Assembly (NCBI RefSeq): GCF_003633775.1
Contig: NZ_RBIN01000005.1
Span: 1-64,000, forward strand
DNA length: 64,000 nt
Direction: 5' to 3'
From: Kushneria sinocarnis
Lineage (GTDB): Bacteria > Pseudomonadota > Gammaproteobacteria > Pseudomonadales > Halomonadaceae
The notes below the pieces were generated by a model that saw only the letters and a list, made by a program, of their open reading frames with translations, was not told the DNA's origin and did no database searches. Below are positions 56,529 to 64,000 of this stretch, piece by piece (positions within the stretch are counted from its first letter, which is position 1; each line of letters begins with the position of its first letter). The position numbers and the translations under genes are program-made.

Positions 56529-56588
56529 TCATGCACAGGGTTACCCACAACCTGTTGCCCGAGGGCCCGAGCAACCGGCTGTGGATAA
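56529..56588. promoter_or_regulatory. Cluster of DnaA-box-like sites upstream of nrdA
   Basis: TGTGGATAA (56580-56588) is a perfect DnaA box in reverse orientation; TTACCCACA (56541-56549) and TCATGCACA (56529-56537) each have one mismatch. DnaA controls nrdAB in E. coli. The 420 bases between nrdA and the TraX-family gene hold no other recognised feature. Confidence 0.5.
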
Positions 56589-56602
56589 CCGAATCGCCGG
56601 GG

Positions 56603-57421
56603 TCAGCGCCCTGACAGGATCACCCAGAGCGCAATCAGGGCCAGGTGACCGGGATACCAGCCGAGCCAGAGCCGGCGCGGCATGCGCAGCCAGCGCGGCA
56701 GGGCAGGTACCGCTCGCGTCCCCCCGAGCGCCAGCAGGACCACCAGCAGGCAGGTGCCCAGGGCAATCCACTGGCTCACCGGCACCACGTTGAGCGGCCA
56801 GGCCACCAGCGCCAGCACCGCCGCCGCCGGCATCACCAGCAGCCGCGCCGGCCCGCGGGTATGCGCGGCCGCGTGCAGTACCAGCATGAAGACCGGAATC
56901 AGCAGCACGCCGTGCCAGCCGTACTCCAGTCGCACCGGCAGCAGCGCGGCAAGGGCCAGTGCTCCCAGGCAGGCGCTCAGCATCGCCAGCATCACGCCAC
57001 TCTGCATCAGCAGCGTGCGCGGCGGATGCCGCGCCAGTTGCCACAGGGCACTGCCGATCAGCAGCCCCAGCGCCAGCGTGAAGCAGACATTGAGCACCGG
57101 CACGTTCAGCACGCGCGGCATCAGCATGTAGGGCAGCTGCGCGACCAGACCGATCACCGTGATCCGCCAGGCATAGCGCCACGGATTGCGGGTATCGAAC
57201 AGGGCATGCCAGGCCACCATGGCCGCAAACAGCGGGAAGGCCACCCGGCCCACGGTATCGCTGGCCCAGCCCAGCGGCCAGTCGGCCGGCAGGGCGAAGC
57301 GGGTGACGTGATCGACACTCATGCTGATCAGCGCCAGCCACCTGCCCCAGTCGGTCCAGTGCGAGGCGGCCCTACGGGTGTCGGCAACCGCCGCCTCCGG
57401 GACCGAATGCGATAGTGTCAT
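56603..57421 (-). CDS. TraX family membrane protein
   Basis: 272 aa with about eight membrane helices. WLALISMSVDHVTRFAL near 38 and VGRVAFPLFAAMVAWH near 65 are the TraX-family landmarks (conserved Asp-His and Arg-Pro). Plasmid TraX acetylates pilin; chromosomal relatives have no known role. GGAGAAG at 7 bases supports the ATG at 57421. Confidence 0.82.
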   Translation of the reverse strand: MTLSHSVPEAAVADTRRAASHWTDWGRWLALISMSVDHVTRFALPADWPLGWASDTVGRVAFPLFAAMVAWHALFDTRNPWRYAWRITVIGLVAQLPYMLMPRVLNVPVLNVCFTLALGLLIGSALWQLARHPPRTLLMQSGVMLAMLSACLGALALAALLPVRLEYGWHGVLLIPVFMLVLHAAAHTRGPARLLVMPAAAVLALVAWPLNVVPVSQWIALGTCLLVVLLALGGTRAVPALPRWLRMPRRLWLGWYPGHLALIALWVILSGR

Positions 57422-57568
57422 GGCGCGCTTCTCCGGCAGGACGACGAGGACACAGCATATCGGCGGCGCCGACCGCTGACGAGTGCAGCCAACCCTGCCA
57501 TCATGGCAACCGACCGTAACAGGACGATACACCGGCAGAACGGATCGCCATTACATGGACAATCACTG

Positions 57569-58051
57569 ATGTCAAAGCGCTACTTTCATCCCGGACGCTG
57601 GTACGACACCATCGCCGTAAGCGAAGGTGCCTTCTGGGTCTGCTATCTGTGGTGCGCCCAGTGGTCGCTGGTACATGGCCGAAGCCTGCCCTTCCTGCCC
57701 GCGACCATTGTCCTGGCCGCCACGCTGCTGGTCATCATGAGTCGCCGCTCCATGCGCCTGGCATTGCGCCGGTTCCGGGTGCGCAAGCGACGCACCGAGA
57801 TGCTGATGCATCTCATGCTGCCACCCCTGCTGCTGGGACCGCTGATCTGGTGGCTGCTGGAGAGACTGGTGGGAGAGCTGCCCGGCGCCCAGCGCTGGAC
57901 ACTGGCCGCCCTGCTGGCCACCGCGGGCTGGGCCGTGTTCGTGATCTCGGTGCTGATCAAGCGGCTGATCCGGCACTACCAGGACGCCTCCCCCGTCTCC
58001 GATGACGAGGAGCACCCCGAAAACCGCTCGCAGCCCCCCGGGGCCGCCTGA
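57569..58051 (+). CDS. Hypothetical membrane protein
   Basis: 160 aa, not recognised. It has about four hydrophobic segments (near 17-30, 37-53, 78-95 and 107-125), a basic loop RRSMRLALRRFRVRKRRTE between the second and third, and an acidic, Pro-rich C-terminus. The Shine-Dalgarno is weak; an ATG at 57503 would add 22 polar residues. It is divergent from the TraX gene. Confidence 0.55.
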   Translation: MSKRYFHPGRWYDTIAVSEGAFWVCYLWCAQWSLVHGRSLPFLPATIVLAATLLVIMSRRSMRLALRRFRVRKRRTEMLMHLMLPPLLLGPLIWWLLERLVGELPGAQRWTLAALLATAGWAVFVISVLIKRLIRHYQDASPVSDDEEHPENRSQPPGAA

Positions 58052-58068
58052 CCCCGGGGCGGAACGCC

Positions 58069-58356
58069 TCACTCCTCGAAGCGCGACAGTACCCGCTGCC
58101 CCTTCGGATGATGGCGGGCGCGCTTCATCGCCTCGGAACCCATGCGCCAGCCCAGGATGCGCGCCATGCCGACCAGCATGCCCGAACAGGCCCCCCAGGC
58201 CAGCGCCTCGCGCCAGCGTACATCCGGCTCATCGGGATTGAGCGGCGGCTCGAAGCCATAACGACGCGAGGTGCGCTTGAGCGTCTGACGCACCAGCACG
58301 CCGGTAGTCAGCGCCGTCGCGGTGCCGAAAAGGGTCCATACCGTCTGAGGCTTCAT
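58069..58356 (-). CDS. DUF4235 family small membrane protein
   Basis: 95 aa. One hydrophobic segment near 5-22 and a second near 55-70, with PPLNPDEPDVRWREALAWGACSGMLVGMARILGWR matching the DUF4235 pattern. AGGAGC at 6 bases supports the start at 58356. Function unknown. Confidence 0.72.
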   Translation of the reverse strand: MKPQTVWTLFGTATALTTGVLVRQTLKRTSRRYGFEPPLNPDEPDVRWREALAWGACSGMLVGMARILGWRMGSEAMKRARHHPKGQRVLSRFEE

Positions 58357-58524
58357 GCTCTGCTCCTGTTGCCTGGCAAGTCTGTCCCCAGCGTAGACCA
58401 CTCACCCGATGGCAGCCCCCGACAACCCGTACGCTCCGTCAATACGTCCAATCGCGCATTGTCAGGCAAGTGTCACAAGGGTTGGCTATGCTCGACACAG
58501 GGTACATCGACAGGGGATAACACA

Positions 58525-58686
58525 ATGATGATTCTGGAACCCGTGCCTGCCTGCACCGGCACCCCCGAAGGCAGCGATGAAGCACTATCGGAAAGCACCC
58601 TGGCCGAACTGTGCTGGCAGCAGCTGTGTCTGGAGAGCGGCTGTCCCGCCTCGGCCGAGCCCGGCATGACGGTTCACCGCGAATAA
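58525..58686 (+). CDS. Small acidic protein of unknown function
   Basis: 53 aa, acidic, with three Cys (one in CWQQLC pair, one in ESGCP). CAGGGGA lies about 8 bases before two adjacent ATGs (58525 and 58528), and a GC hairpin with 8-bp arms follows the stop (about 58693-58714). The good ribosome site and compact unit make it a plausible small gene, but no family is recognised. Confidence 0.4.
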   Translation: MMILEPVPACTGTPEGSDEALSESTLAELCWQQLCLESGCPASAEPGMTVHRE

Positions 58687-58886
58687 CACCGGCCGGCGGC
58701 CCCTGCGCCGACAGGGGCCGACTGCCCGCCGCCGTTCCGGCCCACGCCACTGTCGAGCAGCAACGGGCAGTCGCCCCTCGCCGGTATAACGAACAGTGAT
58801 CCCGCCACGGGCATGGACAATCCCTGCCGGCTGACACACCCTATGGCGCATTCCGACCGAACTGCGACCCCCCGCGAGAGAGTGCC

Positions 58887-59558
58887 ATGGTTGCCGACGC
58901 CCCGATCATCATCGAGCCGGAACGCCCGGCACAGGCTACTGTCATCATCCTGCACGGCCTGGGTGCCAGCGGCCATGATTTCGAGCCGCTGGTGCCGATG
59001 CTGGAACTGCCGGAGGACCTGGCGGTCCGTTTCGTGCTGCCGCATGCCCCCAGCCTGCCGGTCACCGTCAACGGTGGCATGACCATGCCGGCGTGGTACG
59101 ACATCCTCGACATGGAGCTCGACCGCCGGGTCGATGAGGCCCAGCTGCGCGAGTCCGCCCACCGGATACAGACGCTGATCGACGAGCAGATCGAAGCCGG
59201 CATCGACAGCCGTCGGGTGATTGTCGCCGGGTTCTCCCAGGGCGGCGCCGTGGCCTATGAGGCCGCGCTCTCCTACCCCCGGCCACTGGGCGGCGTGCTG
59301 GCCCTGTCGACCTATTTCGCCACCCCCGACAGCCTCGAGCCCAGCGCCGCCAATCGCGACATCCCCATCGAGGTGCATCACGGCACCCAGGATCCGATCG
59401 TGCCCGAAACGCTGGGCCGCCGGAGCGCCGAACGGCTGGAGGCGATGGGTTATCCGGTCAACTACCGCACCTGGCCAATGCCGCACTCGGTCAGCCCCGA
59501 GCAGCTGCCGGAAATCCGTCGCTGGCTGCTCGAGCGGCTGCAGCCTGCCGAGGAGTAA
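58887..59558 (+). CDS. Alpha/beta hydrolase, carboxylesterase/phospholipase family
   Basis: 223 aa. ILHGLGASGHDF near 22, nucleophile elbow GFSQGG near 115 (Ser), Asp in HHGTQDPIVP and His in MPHSVSP complete the triad, as in Pseudomonas carboxylesterase II. It hydrolyses short-chain esters in the cytoplasm. The next gene is a diverged paralogue. Confidence 0.9.
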   Translation: MVADAPIIIEPERPAQATVIILHGLGASGHDFEPLVPMLELPEDLAVRFVLPHAPSLPVTVNGGMTMPAWYDILDMELDRRVDEAQLRESAHRIQTLIDEQIEAGIDSRRVIVAGFSQGGAVAYEAALSYPRPLGGVLALSTYFATPDSLEPSAANRDIPIEVHHGTQDPIVPETLGRRSAERLEAMGYPVNYRTWPMPHSVSPEQLPEIRRWLLERLQPAEE

Positions 59559-59732
59559 ACCGTTTCATGCCGGAGCATGAGAGCTGCGCATGAGCGCGCC
59601 TGTCGGAAGCATGACCCCCGTCACCGGCACTGTGCCGCATCGCAACCGGCGGGGCGATCAGCGCGGATCGGCATGATGCTCGCGGTGCAGGCGGGTAATC
59701 CTGAAGCATCGTTTCATGCCCAGGATCGCGCC

Positions 59733-60422
59733 ATGACCCACACACTCAATACCATCATCGAACCCGACCGTGACCAGCTGGCCAACACCAGTATCATCGT
59801 GCTGCATGGCAGCGGCGGTCAGGGCGATGACTTCCGGCCGCTGATACCCCTGCTGCAGCTGCCCGCCACGCAGGGGGCCATGCGCTTTCTGCTGCCGGAT
59901 GCGGCACGTCGCCCGACGGATGACAGCGGCATCGAGCGCAGCGGCTGGTATGACCGGCCCGATGACAGTGGTCAACGGGACGACATCGGACTGGCCATCG
60001 CCACCGCCTGGGTGCAGGTGCTGATCGAAAGCGAGATCGAACGCGATGTGGACAGCCGGCGCATCTTCCTGGTCGGCTTCCAGCAGGGCGCCGAGATTGC
60101 CTGCCGCGCGGCGCTGACCTTCGGGTCACGGCTGGGGGGTGTTGTGGCGATGTCGACCGACCTCTCGCAGCTCGCCACCGATGACGTGACCGAGGCCAAC
60201 CGGGACCTGCCGCTACTGATTCAGCACGGCTTCCGCGATGACGTGATTGCCGAACATCGCGCCCGCAGCGGCGCCGACCGGCTGAAGCAGCAGGGTCTGA
60301 CCGTGGAATACCTCCCCTACGACATGCCCCACGGCTTCTGTACCACCCAGATCCACGACGTGCGCCGCTGGCTGGGGACGCGGCTCAAGGCCGCGCCGCT
60401 GCCGGTCTGGCGCTGCTTCTGA
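59733..60422 (+). CDS. Carboxylesterase-like paralogue lacking the catalytic Ser
   Basis: 229 aa, collinear with the preceding carboxylesterase (VLHGSGGQGDDFRPL, SGWYD, VDSRRIFLVGF, MPHGF). The nucleophile elbow is GFQQGAE, with Gln in place of Ser, while the Asp (FRDDVI) and His (MPHGF) positions remain. The codon is cag, not a one-base change from most Ser codons, and the frame is open, so it is probably a maintained non-hydrolytic protein rather than a decaying gene. Tandem duplication is the likely origin. Confidence 0.8.
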   Translation: MTHTLNTIIEPDRDQLANTSIIVLHGSGGQGDDFRPLIPLLQLPATQGAMRFLLPDAARRPTDDSGIERSGWYDRPDDSGQRDDIGLAIATAWVQVLIESEIERDVDSRRIFLVGFQQGAEIACRAALTFGSRLGGVVAMSTDLSQLATDDVTEANRDLPLLIQHGFRDDVIAEHRARSGADRLKQQGLTVEYLPYDMPHGFCTTQIHDVRRWLGTRLKAAPLPVWRCF

Positions 60423-60433
60423 GCCACGATGGG

Positions 60434-61357
60434 TCAGAGGCGGATATCCTCCGGGCCGTTGATCACGGCGTCGATGCGGGCGCCGGTGTCGTGCTCCTCG
60501 TTGGAGAAGCCATCGAAGCCCGCCAGCTCCCCGAAATCGAGCTCAACCAGCGAGGCGATGCGCGCCACGCTGCGCTGATAGGTGCGGTACTGGCCGAACA
60601 TGAAGCCGAGCCGATCGAGGTCCTCGGCCTGCTCGATCATGTAACCGCTGGCCGAAGGCCTGCCATTGCGGTCGACAAAGGCCACCACCTTCCAGAAGGC
60701 CTCGGGAATCTGCACGCCCCGATAACAGCGATCGCTGTCACGCAGTACCGGCCCGGTAAACACCGTGATGCGCTGGTCATCGGCGCGGGCATGATCGATC
60801 AGATAATCCTCCAGCCCCAGCCAGGTCTGCTGATTGAAGCCGGCCATCTGCGGGCTGCAGTTGGTGAAGTGAAAGGTATCGCGGTTGGCCTGCTCCGCCC
60901 GGTCACCCCAGTTGGGCGCCGTGCGCCGCACCAGATGACCGCGATCAAGCGGATTGTCGGCGTAGAGGGCCTCGCCGAGCTGGCAGTCACGCGGAATGCG
61001 ATCATCAAAGCGCCAGTGATCATCGCCGCGGTCGATGCGGCGCAGCTGCTCGCCGTCGATATTGAGCGCGGTGAAGAGCGCCAGTCGGCGCGAGCGCGAC
61101 ATCACGATCGAGAAGTGGGTGTAGTCGAGCCGATTGTCGCGGCTGCCCTCGACCGGGGTGACATCATCGGCGCGCGAGCCGACCGGTGTCGGCAGCGGCA
61201 CCTCGAAATCGGGCAGAAAGGCAGGGTCGTACCCCTGCCGATCGGCGAGGTCATCAGCGGTGGAAACCGTGGCCGTCTGCTGCCGAGGCGAACCTGTCGA
61301 TGGCTCGGCCAGTGCGCTCAGACCCCGCAGCACCGGACGATGAGTGCGATCGGTCAT
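60434..61357 (-). CDS. DNA/RNA non-specific endonuclease (beta-beta-alpha-metal)
   Basis: 307 aa. The NUC1 motif LDRGHLVRR near 138 carries the catalytic His, and TNCSPQMAGFNQQTWLGLED near 165 the Mg-binding Asn. It cuts DNA and RNA without sequence preference. No signal peptide is visible, so either another export route or a partner is needed, or the true start differs. Convergent with the esterase pair, 11 bases apart. Confidence 0.88.
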   Translation of the reverse strand: MTDRTHRPVLRGLSALAEPSTGSPRQQTATVSTADDLADRQGYDPAFLPDFEVPLPTPVGSRADDVTPVEGSRDNRLDYTHFSIVMSRSRRLALFTALNIDGEQLRRIDRGDDHWRFDDRIPRDCQLGEALYADNPLDRGHLVRRTAPNWGDRAEQANRDTFHFTNCSPQMAGFNQQTWLGLEDYLIDHARADDQRITVFTGPVLRDSDRCYRGVQIPEAFWKVVAFVDRNGRPSASGYMIEQAEDLDRLGFMFGQYRTYQRSVARIASLVELDFGELAGFDGFSNEEHDTGARIDAVINGPEDIRL

Positions 61358-61441
61358 GCTGACACTCCGAAGCGAATGAACCCCTCAGCCTGGCAGACAC
61401 CAATCACCCTCGGAGGACAGTGCGACGATGGCAGCACACGC

Positions 61442-61711
61442 TCAGCGCAGCTGGCTGTCCTTGCTGGCGCGCCGGTTGATGCCGCGGCCCTGCTGCTGGC
61501 GTCGATCCTCTTCGGCCTGGCACGCCACACAGAGGCGTACCCCCGGGATCGCCTCGCGGCGCCTCTGAGGAATCCCGGCCTCGCACAGCTCGCAGTGGCT
61601 CAGGCTTTCACCCTCGCCACCGAGCCGGCTGCGTGCCTGGCGAATGCCATCCTCGACGGTGTCGTCGATCTGCTCCTGAACCGCACCATCCCTTGCCCAG
61701 CCGTTGGCCAT
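61442..61711 (-). CDS. DksA/TraR C4-type zinc finger protein
   Basis: 89 aa. A short N-terminal helix with acidic residues (EQIDDTVEDGIRQAR) and a C4 zinc finger CELC...CVAC near 50-70, followed by a basic tail. Similar to the short YbiI/TraR group that bind the RNA polymerase secondary channel. AAGGAGG at 7 bases fixes the start. Confidence 0.87.
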   Translation of the reverse strand: MANGWARDGAVQEQIDDTVEDGIRQARSRLGGEGESLSHCELCEAGIPQRRREAIPGVRLCVACQAEEDRRQQQGRGINRRASKDSQLR

Positions 61712-61961
61712 GAGAAGTCCTCCTTCATCCGGCGCCGGTGCGCAGTGTCTGCCAGGCTCGCACCAGCCACCGGCACGCATGCGCTCGTTCTCGTGACTCC
61801 CAGCATAGCCCAGCACCCACCCGGGCTCAGGCGCATTTGCGACCGGTCGGTTCGATGGCAGCGACAGTCCAGGGTGATGGCGACGTGATGACGGTACGAT
61901 GCCCTGCCCCTCGGGCATGCCTCGCGGTGACATCCGACCGCCCGCAGGCGGCCGGACAGGC

Positions 61962-63047
61962 TCAGACCGTACCGCGGGTTGCCGTGTAGATCGTGTAGAT
62001 CGAACGGCTGGCGGCCATCAGCAGGCGGTTGCGATGTTCGCCGACGAAGCAGACGTTGGCACAGTGCTCGGGCAGCACGATGGCGCCGAGCTGCCTACCT
62101 TCGGGGTTGAAGACCACCACCCCGCTGTCCGTCTTGCCCGAGCCGGCCGCACTGGCCCAGAGATTGCCGTGCACATCGCAGGCCAGGCCGTCATGGACGA
62201 TCGACTTGGCGGAGACAAAGGTGCTGCGGTTCGTGAGCCGCTTGCCATTGTCGACCACTTCCCAGCTCTGAATGCGGGACTTGTAGTCATTGGTGCCCGC
62301 GGTGTCACTGGCATAGAGCCGCCGGCGATCCGCGGTCAGCGCCACGCCGTTGGGTCGTCCCAGCGTCTCATCGAGCACGATCGGCGCCTCGAGCGAATCG
62401 TCGATGTAGTAGATCCGGGTCGGCAGCGTCAGCTCGCGCTCGCGTCCCTCGTAGTCGACCCTGGCGCCGTAGCCGGGGTCGGTAAAGATGATGCCGCCGC
62501 CGGGCAGCGTGACCAGATCATTGGGCGCATTCAGCGGCTTGCCATCGACCTGGCTGACCAGGGTGGTGACACTGCCGTCCCACTCGTAGCGCACTACCTT
62601 CGGCGGATAGTGCTCGCAGCTGACCTGGCGGCCGTGATCATCGAAATTGTTGCCGTTGGAGTAGCCCACCTGCTCGCGCAGCACGCTGACCTCGCCGGTC
62701 ACCTCATCCCAGCGCATCTGCCGCTGACGGGGGATGTCACTGAACACCGCGTAGCGGCCGATCGCGTTCCAGGCCGGCCCTTCGAGCCAGAGCCCGCTGG
62801 CGTAGTGGCGCTGCAGCGGCGTGTTGCCGATGAACAGCTTCTCGAAATCGGGATCATCAATGCGCCAGGCGGGGTCCGGGTAGCCCCGGGGACGGTTGAA
62901 GTCATCGCCGGAGGCCTCGGCAAACGCGACCCCCGGCAGCGATGACGCCGCCAGCGTGGCAGCACTGCCCGCCAGAAAGCCGCGTCGCGACAGTATCGCG
63001 CCTGCCGCTTTGCTGCTGCCGTATTCCGAATCCTGCTGATCAGCCAT
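61962..63047 (-). CDS. SMP-30/gluconolactonase/LRE family protein, Tat-exported
   Basis: 361 aa. A twin-arginine signal SRRGFLAGSAATLAAS (residues about 20-35) is followed by a six-bladed propeller: GLWLEGPAWNAIGRYAVFSDIP near 85 (metal Glu), NAPNDLVTLPGG near 150 (metal Asn) and GRPNGVALTADRRRLYASDT (metal Asn/Asp). It probably hydrolyses a sugar lactone in the periplasm. GGGGGAG at 5-6 bases supports 63047. Confidence 0.87.
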   Translation of the reverse strand: MADQQDSEYGSSKAAGAILSRRGFLAGSAATLAASSLPGVAFAEASGDDFNRPRGYPDPAWRIDDPDFEKLFIGNTPLQRHYASGLWLEGPAWNAIGRYAVFSDIPRQRQMRWDEVTGEVSVLREQVGYSNGNNFDDHGRQVSCEHYPPKVVRYEWDGSVTTLVSQVDGKPLNAPNDLVTLPGGGIIFTDPGYGARVDYEGRERELTLPTRIYYIDDSLEAPIVLDETLGRPNGVALTADRRRLYASDTAGTNDYKSRIQSWEVVDNGKRLTNRSTFVSAKSIVHDGLACDVHGNLWASAAGSGKTDSGVVVFNPEGRQLGAIVLPEHCANVCFVGEHRNRLLMAASRSIYTIYTATRGTV

Positions 63048-63240
63048 GTTCGCTCCCCCTTGCAATGACGCACTGTCGTTATGGCAGTGACTTATCAAGT
63101 GACTGTCCGACTACCGTACGACGAAATGGCATCAGCTGGCCTGAAGACACGACCAAGGTGTAACAGGTCCGCCGGAGCGGCCCTGTCAGAGGCTGCGCCG
63201 GCAAGCGATCAGCCGGGGCAGGGAGATACCGGGGCCGGGC

Positions 63241-63501
63241 TCAGGCCGCCCGTCCGAAGGTGAGATGACGCAGCGGGCACTGCTGATGACTGAGCGGGCA
63301 CCAGGGGAAGGGCTGGTCCAGCATGGCCTCGCGAATGGACAGGATCCGTGCCCGCTGATGGTCGGTCATGGGATCCAGCAGCTGATGGGGGCGACCGTTG
63401 AGGGTCACCATGACCGGCTCGGCAAACACGACGGTATCGTTTTCCAGATCATCATGGCGGATGTTCTCGAAACCGAAACGAAGCTGGGCGGCGTGGTGCA
63501 T
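63241..63501 (-). CDS. Hypothetical protein
   Basis: 86 aa, not recognised. GGGAGA 8 bases before the ATG at 63501 is convincing; an earlier ATG at 63543 lacks one. Three His and two Cys in the C-terminal part (CPLSHQQCPLRHLTF) could bind a metal. AT-rich promoter-like DNA lies just upstream (63545-63640). Confidence 0.55.
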   Translation of the reverse strand: MHHAAQLRFGFENIRHDDLENDTVVFAEPVMVTLNGRPHQLLDPMTDHQRARILSIREAMLDQPFPWCPLSHQQCPLRHLTFGRAA

Positions 63502-63671
63502 GGTGATTCTCCCGCGCTCGAAAAGGGGCGCATCAGATGACATGCGCGCATTATCCCTGATCTTTCGAAAAACGCCAACACCCGATACTTTGGCGCACTT
63601 TAAGCGCTGATCGCAGCCAAATGACAATTTTTCCCGTTTGCAGGTGCGAAAGGAAAACGTCTGCCAGGCAC

Positions 63672-64000
63672 TCAGGCACCACTGCCCGTCCACCAGCCGA
63701 CCAGCTTGTAGAGCAGATAACCCACGACCACGACCGCCAGCACGATCTTCATCACCCGTTCATGGCGACGCCAGATCTCGCGTGCGCGATCGCCGACGAA
63801 GTGAACCAGCAGCGCCAGCCCGAAATAGCGCACGCTGCGCGCCAGCAGCGAGGCGAGCAGAAACAGCAGGAAGGAGTAGCCGGTACTGCCGGCCACCAGC
63901 ATGGCAATCTGGAACGGCACCGGAATGATGGCAATCGACAGCACCGCCAGAAAGCCGTTGTTGCTGAAGCGCTGATCGAACTGATCGAAGGCGGCCTGCC
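63672..64000 (-). CDS. YqaA/DedA-type VTT-domain membrane protein, 5' end outside window
   Basis: The last 109 codons of a gene entering from the right edge. FSNNGFLAVLSIAIIPVPFQIAMLVAGSTGYSFLLFLLASLLARSVRYFG is the VTT/SNARE-associated pattern of YqaA and DedA proteins, with the conserved Pro residues and Arg. Two further membrane segments follow, the last near the C-terminus. YqaA-like proteins are inner membrane proteins of unclear function, possibly lipid scramblases. The frame stays open upstream to position 64000. Confidence 0.78.
   Translation of the reverse strand, partial: QAAFDQFDQRFSNNGFLAVLSIAIIPVPFQIAMLVAGSTGYSFLLFLLASLLARSVRYFGLALLVHFVGDRAREIWRRHERVMKIVLAVVVVGYLLYKLVGWWTGSGA

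Noticed and set aside
53861..56614. A 917-codon open frame on the plus strand opposite nrdA
   Set aside because: It is the antisense shadow of a high-GC gene: no family motifs, low-complexity Leu/Val/Asp composition and no Shine-Dalgarno, while the opposite strand encodes a clear NrdA.

Overview
The window reads as chromosomal DNA of a moderately halophilic gammaproteobacterium, most likely Halomonadaceae (Halomonas, Kushneria or Chromohalobacter type). This is inferred from the high GC content, strong Shine-Dalgarno sites, the gene families present (prlC-yheV, NhaP-type antiporter, neurotransmitter-type Na+ symporter, TRAP transporter, SAH riboswitch on ahcY) and REP-like elements. No tRNA, IS element, prophage or CRISPR array was seen.

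Layout. Positions 1-270 hold an rRNA-operon promoter and leader firing leftward out of the window. 0.3-7.9 kb is housekeeping: HAD phosphatase, YdjM-like protein, gamma-carbonic anhydrase, Na+ symporter, oligopeptidase A, YheV, Cu/Zn SOD and MetF. 8.4-11.8 kb is a small polysaccharide cluster (flippase and two glycosyltransferases). 11.9-22.8 kb holds a metallophosphoesterase, a pesticin-like muramidase, PolX, glycerol dehydrogenase, AhcY (with SAH riboswitch), a Na+/H+ antiporter, MetK and a PAS-GGDEF-EAL protein. 23-43 kb is a large carbohydrate catabolic locus. 43.3-48.3 kb holds transketolase, class I aldolase and phosphoglycerate kinase. 48.4-64 kb holds an M23 peptidase, CbpA/CbpM, PanE, a ribonucleotide reductase operon with its own flavodoxin and thioredoxin, a TraX-family protein, small membrane proteins, two tandem carboxylesterase-like genes, an endonuclease, a DksA-type zinc finger, a Tat-exported SMP-30 protein and a truncated VTT-type membrane protein.

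The catabolic locus is the main discovery. It carries two close paralogues of erythritol/L-threitol dehydrogenase (EltD), a GolD/DthD-type SDR (D-threitol dehydrogenase), a fused DhaK-DhaL kinase (L-erythrulose kinase LerK type), a divergent triose-phosphate-isomerase homologue (LerI/EryH type) and an RpiB homologue (DerI/EryI type). Together these rebuild a route from tetritols to erythrulose, erythrulose phosphate and D-erythrose 4-phosphate, which the adjacent transketolase can consume. Three uptake systems are encoded: a sugar ABC transporter with a DUF2291 protein, an MFS polyol permease, and a TRAP transporter whose binding-protein gene is frameshifted in a 7-G tract.

Two regulatory circuits can be read from the DNA. 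The perfect inverted repeat TCATTTG-N13-CAAATGA overlaps the predicted promoters of eltD2 (head of the ABC operon) and rpiB, with a related half-site at the kinase promoter; the SorC/EryD-type regulator is the natural candidate to bind it. A second motif, GTTGACTGTTAACA and variants, lies upstream of the TRAP operon, the isomerase-SDR pair and the GntR gene itself, suggesting a GntR regulon. Family assignments rest on recognised motifs; substrates within the locus are inferred.
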